A stretch of DNA of 64,000 nt from Bagarius yarrelli (taxonomy: Eukaryota; Chordata; Actinopteri; Siluriformes; Sisoridae), in contig VCAZ01000122.1 in assembly GCA_005784505.1 (NCBI GenBank), forward strand, positions 905,784 through 969,783. The letters run 5' to 3'. The notes under the pieces were generated by a model. The model made no database searches and was not told where the DNA came from. It saw nothing but the letters and a program-made list of their open reading frames with translations. Both the position numbers and the translations under genes were made by a program. This document shows positions 58,366 to 64,000 of this stretch, one piece after another (within the stretch, counting starts at the first letter, position 1; each line of letters begins with the position of its first letter).

Positions 58366-58993
58366 ACTGATATGTAATTAGATCAGGACTTTCTGATCCC
58401 CTCTGGGTTTCTGCAGAGGAGATTAAGTGCTCCATTCCTTCCAGCTACACAGAGAGACGGACACACTGAGTCCACTAAAATGAAGATGTCACTGTTGGAC
58501 AGGTCTCAAAATCTCTTTTAAAGCCAAGACTAAAAATAGGATCGGACAGACGTCCAGAGGTCACATGGTTTTGTGTTGTTTTTTTTTTTTTTTTACACTG
58601 AGTGTATGCCTAGACTTGTCTCCCCACTGAACATTTTGTGCTCAGGTGGTGAAAGATTGATCAGTGTATTTCTGTCCACTTCACTTCCAGGGATTGTTCT
58701 CAAGAGGAAGACAATGAAACATTCTAGGAAAAAACATCTGATGGTGTCGCAGATGCCTTCACTAAGGCTGCGCGTGTTGATTGGTTGATTGGTGTAGACG
58801 GCCAGTGTGTGTAAGATTGTGGCCTGTTAAACGTGAAGCTTACCGGTGAGGTCAGTGCCCTCAGGAAAAAGCAGCAGCTGCAACGGTTGCCTGATATCAC
58901 AGAAGTACTCCAGCATGTTGGCCAAGTGATTTCGATCCTCCTCCCACTTGCGATGGATGAAGATGAATGAAGCCACCTGCATTGCCCAGCCTG

Positions 58994-59024
<31 letters not shown>

Positions 59025-60615
59025 GAGTTTTTTTTCCTATTATCAACCTTAACCTTAATATTAAAAGGTTATGCTGAATGGCCGGGTACAGTTACACACA
59101 TTCTGAACAACTTAGACATGCAAATCAGTCTACAGCCTCTGGACTGGGAAAAAAATAAAAATAAATCAAAGAACCTGGAGAAACACAAGAACATCATGCA
59201 AAACGCCACAAACAGGCAGAAGGCGGAGGAGCTCACATAGATGCAGCGCAAATGTGCTAATTAGCCATCTTTTTATTTGAATTTTTTTTTATTAAACCTG
59301 TAATTAAAGCCACATGTGTTCAACGCAATGCAATCTGTAGTCTCAGTGGGTTGAATAGTTGATGGATGCGTGTGTGTGTGTATGTGTGTGTGGCAGGTCA
59401 CTAACCAAAGCCAGGAACGGCTTTAAGAGCTGCTTTGAGGCAGATCTTCTCCAGACGGAGGTAGCTGTGCCTTAGCAGGCAACACCAGAGAAACATCCAG
59501 TCTAGACGTGTGCGGTGGTTCATAATGATCACGCTGCGCTCGCCGGGCACAAAGCCGTCCCCTGTGATGATCACCTTCACGCCAAACACAAGCTCCAGCA
59601 GAGCCTAAGAGGGGAGCAGAAAGTGGGTAGAGCTAGTCATTTAAAAATGTAATAATATGTTTGTTCAATAACGATTAATATAAATTTATATCTTCTGACC
59701 AATCAGAAACAAGAACTAATTAATTCATTGTTCTGAAACAATTTTACCGTGTTAACGTCAAAATAGGGAAATAGAATATTCTGAGGTTTAGTGTTTATTA
59801 GGGATAATTACAACTTAACAAGCAAACGTAAAATAATTATTACACAAAATGTAGCAAATTATGTAATTAAACATTACTAATTATATAATGAAACATAGCT
59901 ACGTGGTATCAAAATGTTAAGATTTAGAACAAATGAAGCTACAAGAACAGACGTTGCTATGTTACGATACCAAATATAGCTATTGTACGATAGTAAACAT
60001 TCAGACATTAGCTATAGCTACAATTCAACATTAAACGCAGCATTAAAAACTATAATATAAATATAAACGTCTGTAAGTCTATACACATGTATACATTTCA
60101 TTGTTGTTTATAAGTCAGTAATCTGGCTGTTTTCCCCAAAAAAAACAGAGCCCTCAATCTGCTAATCACTGAAAACAGATCTGTTCCGGTTTCTCTGTGT
60201 AACATCGTGTTGAGTAAACACAAGCTGCACGAATTATAAGCGAAACAAGTTATACATTTGAAGTTTCCACATGCAGGCGGGAGGCTATATTTAGAAAACA
60301 TCGGGAACGGACACTGAACTACACGGCATGGGAACGACAATGACCTTTGTAAAGGACAAACCATAGGGAAGTTATTTACAATATACAATAATGTATTGTC
60401 TAGCTTTAAGGAACATGTGTGTGTGTGTGTGTGTAAATTGGTACCACAGGCAAGGTAAGCCAGGTGGCCACGATGCGGTCCGTAAGCCAGCGGTACCAGG
60501 CCGGAGACAGTAGCATGACGGGAAGCACCGGACCCAACATAAACACGCTGCCAAAAAAGCTGCCCAAAAAGAGCGTCAGGATGAAATACACACCCCTGAT
60601 GGACACCGTCGCCAT
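54870..60615 (-). CDS. lclat1: LCLAT1, lysocardiolipin/lysophospholipid acyltransferase, complete coding region, five exons
   Basis: 1-acyl-lysophospholipid acyltransferase of the PlsC/AGPAT family, remodelling cardiolipin and phosphatidylinositol at ER and mitochondria-associated membranes. Exons in order: 60615-60445, 59604-59406, 58990-58844, 57616-57500 and 55360-54870, with good AG/GT sites and matching phases, giving 374 residues (the shorter human form is about 376). Starts MATVSIRGVYFILTLFLGSF; the ATG sits in CAGCCATGG just after a splice acceptor, so the 5' UTR is in a separate upstream exon. Catalytic motif NHRTRLD (His87, Asp92) and FPEGT (165-169) are intact. FGVKVIITGDGFVPGERS and LHPRTTGFTFIVEQL are diagnostic. 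Two hydrophobic segments lie near the C-terminus. The end is HDGSKQE, so the dilysine ER signal seen in mammals (KKNE) is reduced to one Lys at -3. Confidence 0.96.
55817..56027 (-). mobile_element. Tc1-like MITE inside lclat1 intron 4
   Basis: Reverse complement begins CAGGTGCATCGCAATAAAAT and contains TTCATTTATTTCAGTAATTC and GATGATTTTGGCTCACATTT, a very common fish element. It directly joins the Tigger-like copy. Confidence 0.6.
56028..56295 (-). mobile_element. Tigger/pogo-like remnant, inverted relative to 51708-52212
   Basis: Reverse complement reads CCGAGTGTCCCAACTAACGA, then GAGCTAAAATTCGAGTTACG, then GACTCGTCCGATCTCC, matching the other copy in order. It is truncated where the Tc1-like MITE begins. 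Confidence 0.65.
56330..56445. mobile_element. hAT-like terminal fragment
   Basis: AAGTAAAAGTTGAAAC, AAAAATACTTAAGTAC and TTACATCTTTGGTTAAAAGT resemble the (reversed) element at 31141-31245. Confidence 0.35.
57140..57179. repeat. poly(A) run of about 39
   Basis: A pure A homopolymer on the + strand in lclat1 intron 4, preceded by non-repetitive sequence. Could be the tail of a retroposed insert; length is assembly-sensitive. Confidence 0.8.
58320..58363. repeat. (CA)n microsatellite
   Basis: About 22 CA units in lclat1 intron 3. Confidence 0.9.
58994..59019. repeat. (CA)n microsatellite in the exon 3 acceptor tract of lclat1
   Basis: On the transcribed strand this is a (TG)n run ending directly at GCAG|GCTGGG, replacing the usual polypyrimidine tract. 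Confidence 0.85.
60414..60436. repeat. (TG)n microsatellite next to the exon 1 donor of lclat1
   Basis: On the transcribed strand an (AC)n run begins about 8 bases after the donor of exon 60615-60445. Confidence 0.85.
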
Positions 60616-62164
60616 GGCTGCAAAACAGACAGAGAGAGACAGACAAATCAGATAGCTTTCCCAGTTAGACAGACCACAATGGAAATGGATTATTGACCCC
60701 AGGGGGAAAAGTGGAGCAGTTGGGGTGACGGAGATGGAAAGAACATGAAGCATCAGGATTTGGAAAATCAGTTGTGGATCAGTCGTTAGGTGCAATTCAG
60801 GGTTCGGCCGTGCTGATGACCAAAAACATTTAATAAATGGATGTAAAGAAAAGAATGCTTGTAACTCTTTACCAATCAACATTGTACAATTTTTTATTAA
60901 ATAAACAATAAGTAAAAAAACTTAGATATTAAAGTATATTAAAAATTGACTAAGAAAAGAAAAAAAAGGGAACCTCAAAATATCATTAATAAAAACATTT
61001 CTAAATGTACAATTTTAACATCCTGTAAAGATTTTATTTTTATTTTAACTGATTGTGATGCTAAATTATCTAAACCCTTAGCACAAATTTGTTAAAAAAT
61101 GGAATTACATAAAGTCCACAAAAAATTAACCTTTGCATTAGAGACGGACTTTATTCCAAAGTAATCATTTGTATTTAGTTTATTTATAACCTTTTTGAAA
61201 TTCATACAGGAATAAAATGAGTAGTTGAATTTATTGTCAATACAAATTTGACAAATATTTGATCAAAATGATCCACTCATAATAAATAATTATAACGCAA
61301 CTGTTTGACATTTTAAGAAGTTAAAGTAATTTCTTTATTTTTTCTTTATTAGTTAAAATTTACATTACTCAAGATTTTAACTAATTGCAAAATTTGAATA
61401 ATTGTTTAAAGCTACTAAATAATCAGCAAAATAATTGCAGATTTATGTTTTATTCATCATTTTGTTGTTTGGTTTTGTTAAGTTTTTGTCACAAAATGAG
61501 ACTAACAAACCCCAAGCGGTGATCGGTGGAAATTTCTTTAGAGATCGTTGGAAATTTCTCAAGCGTATTTTTGTAACCAACAGCTTTAGAAGACTGTTAA
61601 CGAAATGTGTCTTAAGACATGGCTTCACCTTCTGTTCCCTTTTTTTTTCATTTTCCCCTGCACCACCTTCCGTTGTTCATTTAACCCCAGCCTGGTTATT
61701 CTGTTTAGTCATGACTCCACATGAGACACGGATATGGAATCATTTATCCATTTCCCACTTTCACCAACGGAAAATATGAAATCCAAGAGTGAGGGCTGGG
61801 ATGATGACTCAACACAAACCTATTACAAATTCTGCACTTGGGACTCGGAGTCCAAATGGGTTCACATACACGCACACACATCTCGGAGACCTCTGGACAG
61901 TGGGTGGTGGTTTGTTGAGCGGAAAATTTGTGTGTTTTTGTTGGGTCTGTATGAGTTGAGGGAAAAAAAAAAAGTTTCCATTATGCTAACAGGAAATGAG
62001 CGGCTAGATTCACAGCTGACTCCGCATTCTCCGACTTGGGCTCGGACGGTACTGGCTACATGTCTAACATGCCACGGCTGGGCTGTGACCTACATCAGTG
62101 GTTCTCAGCATGCTTGATAATTACCAACAGCTTTGCTAGCTGGATGTGGAGGTTTTCAGAGTCT

Positions 62165-62240
62165 ACAGTAGAGATGGGCATTGGATAAACTTATTTAATT
62201 AATAATCTGGAAAATTAATCATCAATTATCGATTAATATT
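62165..62240. mobile_element. hAT-like fragment (ATTAATCGATTAAT type)
   Basis: AGAGATGGGCATTGGATAAA followed by ATTAATCATCAATTATCGAT, resembling the AT-rich ends of fish hAT elements. A possible partner end lies at 62920-62965 (GATTAATCACGCCTGTCGCT). Confidence 0.35.
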
Positions 62241-62766
62241 AATCAGTGGCAGAAAACCCCAAAGAAAGTGTGTTTTTCTTCACAATTAAATCTTTATTCA
62301 GTTCTTTCGGGATTTCACCGCTCTTTTTTTGCGATTGTTGCGGGTTTGAATTACTGACTTTACAGCATATTTTCTAAAAGAAAAAAAAAAAAGTGCTGCA
62401 GGTTATGATATTTTTTAGGTGTTTTTGTTGCAAGCTGCACAATTCACGCTGTGTAAAACAGTTTAGCTGCGTTTTGGCAAAGATCATCGAGGAAAAATGA
62501 TTTACAAACTCTTGCGCTAAGTTTTTCAGTAAATGAGAGACGTTATAAGTGTATGAGCTCGTCTTTAAAACAAAGAAACGTCACGTATTGGGCAGGGCTT
62601 TACAATAATAAGTTAACCGTGCAAAAAAAGTCAGTGTTATTGAATAAAGTTGTGTGGTGGAGCGGAATGTAGGGGAATTAATAGTTGCGTTCTGACATCA
62701 TGAAATCCTGGAAGGACAGAACTTCACTCAGTTTTATATTCTATTTTTAACTTTATAGCGTTACTG

Positions 62767-62801
<35 letters not shown>

Positions 62802-63120
62802 TATGTGTTCCGTTACGCTCTTTCGATCTCTCTCTGAAAAAATCGTTCATCACTTCATTCATTTTCCACCAGTCCAAAATGATGATTAAAACCCATCAAT
62901 CCATTCAACTGATCGACAACATTCTACACATCAATTATCTATTATTGATTAATCACGCCTGTCGCTGTCCGGCAACAGTAAAATGATAGTAGGGAACAAT
63001 TTCTTTAAACTTCAGCACTAAACTGATTCCGCTCTGGTTTATCCAAAGCGAATATTTATATTACACAATACTACATGGGTATAGAGGATCAATTTGACTA
63101 GAAAGTCATAAATATATATA

Positions 63121-63121
63121 T

Positions 63122-63178
<57 letters not shown>
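63121..63178. repeat. (AG)n microsatellite
   Basis: About 28 AG units with one GATA interruption, preceded by a short (AT)n run. Confidence 0.9.
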
Positions 63179-63181
<3 letters not shown>

Positions 63182-63467
63182 CCAGTTGCAGAATGGAACC
63201 AAAAAAACTGGACATTTGTGGAAAATCAAGTAGGACACATGGTTTGAGAAAGGTCACCGATCTCGATGTGCTGAACAACAGTGGAAAAAAAACAAATCAG
63301 AAGACTTTGTCCTCTTTTTACCATCCATCCGACACACACACACACACACACACACACGGTTAATTACTGTCTGTAGGCTGATGAGGGAGGGCTGTGGGAG
63401 GCCTGGAAACTCGGCTTTGTTGATTTTTTTTCCACTCAGTTGCATCTACACCATGAGTGAGCTGCCA

Positions 63468-63470
<3 letters not shown>

Positions 63471-63543
<73 letters not shown>
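63471..63543. repeat. (CA)n microsatellite, about 36 units
   Basis: The longest dinucleotide CA run in the window. Pure. Confidence 0.95.
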
Positions 63544-63544
<1 letters not shown>

Positions 63545-63675
63545 AACAGTCACATCTGCGTCTCTGAAGATTAATGATTAAAGTGTGGTATCATTCCCTG
63601 AGTCACGTACACCTCTCGTTAAGGGCCGTGCACTGTACGAGAAATGCGATATCATGCAGCGAGTGTGTGCATGTC

Positions 63676-63949
63676 TAAGGTGGTCACAATTAAGAAAAAA
63701 TTGTATGATCACATTTATTTGACCGAACTGCGATTGTGGAATCCAACCTCAATTTATGGCACATTTTTATTAGCCACAAGGGGGAGCCTGTGGTACCTGC
63801 AGCACCCTACTTTCAACTGCACTGGAATATAAGCAAATCCATACATCGCTAAATAGAGAAAACACCAGTGACATTGATGATAAAATGCTTTAATTTTCGT
63901 CATAATCGCAATTATTTCTTTAACAATTTTGATCATCGTGACAGCCCTA
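63676..63949. mobile_element. hAT-like MITE (~270 bp)
   Basis: The left end reads GGTGGTCACAATTAAG. The right end, reverse complemented, reads AGGGCTGTCACGATGATC; both resemble the CAGGGCTGTCACnAT terminal repeat of hAT elements. No coding capacity. Confidence 0.5.
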
Positions 63950-64000
63950 CGCATGTCTACCACTTTGATGCCACCTATTTAAACACATCTGTTTATTCGA

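Larger units (their letters stand above)
60618..64000 (-). other. lclat1 5'-UTR intron and upstream region
   Basis: The acceptor TCTGTTTTGCAG just before the ATG exon shows an intron extends upstream. I could not locate the non-coding first exon or promoter; no CpG-rich peak stands out up to the window end. Content: AT-rich sequence, (CA)n at 62768-62800 and 63334-63358, and hAT-like fragments. Confidence 0.6.

Overview
The window is eukaryotic, from a ray-finned (teleost) fish. It has spliced vertebrate genes with GT-AG introns, dense microsatellites, tRNA-derived SINEs of the kind common in fish, and decayed Tc1/mariner, Tigger-like and hAT-like DNA transposons. The genus cannot be fixed from the sequence; an otophysan such as a catfish would fit but is a guess.

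Layout: (1) 249-1179 (+) holds the last three coding exons of fndc5, the irisin precursor; its 5' exons lie outside the window. (2) 6491-27717 (-) is a complete type VI collagen long chain, best called collagen VI alpha-4-like. I could trace 41 coding exons: a signal peptide, eight one-exon vWA domains, a divergent three-exon N1 vWA, an ~336-residue triple helix, vWA domains C1 and C2, a Thr/Glu-rich spacer and two Kunitz domains. The conceptual product is about 2833 residues. Two vWA exons (25945-26524 and 23732-24302) each carry one extra base in a 4-base homopolymer and are out of frame as given; every other exon is phase-consistent. (3) 27.7-42.2 kb has no recognisable coding gene. It holds SINEs, microsatellites, an ~830 bp CATA array and Tc1 transposase debris. 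(4) 42266-47339 (+) is slc30a10, a manganese/zinc efflux transporter, in four exons, with a CpG-rich first exon and a likely poly(A) signal at 48102. (5) 48-54.8 kb is intergenic, with a large purine-rich minisatellite. (6) 54870-60615 (-) is lclat1, a lysophospholipid/lysocardiolipin acyltransferase, with five coding exons. (7) 60.6-64 kb is its upstream or 5'-UTR intron region, rich in microsatellites and hAT-like fragments.

The genes do not form a pathway. Collagen VI alpha-4-like is extracellular matrix, FNDC5 is a single-pass myokine precursor, SLC30A10 is a membrane metal exporter and LCLAT1 is an ER/mitochondria-associated phospholipid remodeller. I see no operon-like or defence system. 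The most rewarding parts are the collagen gene (architecture, frameshifts, possible short form) and some unusual repeats, notably a minisatellite grown out of the tRNA-like head of a SINE.
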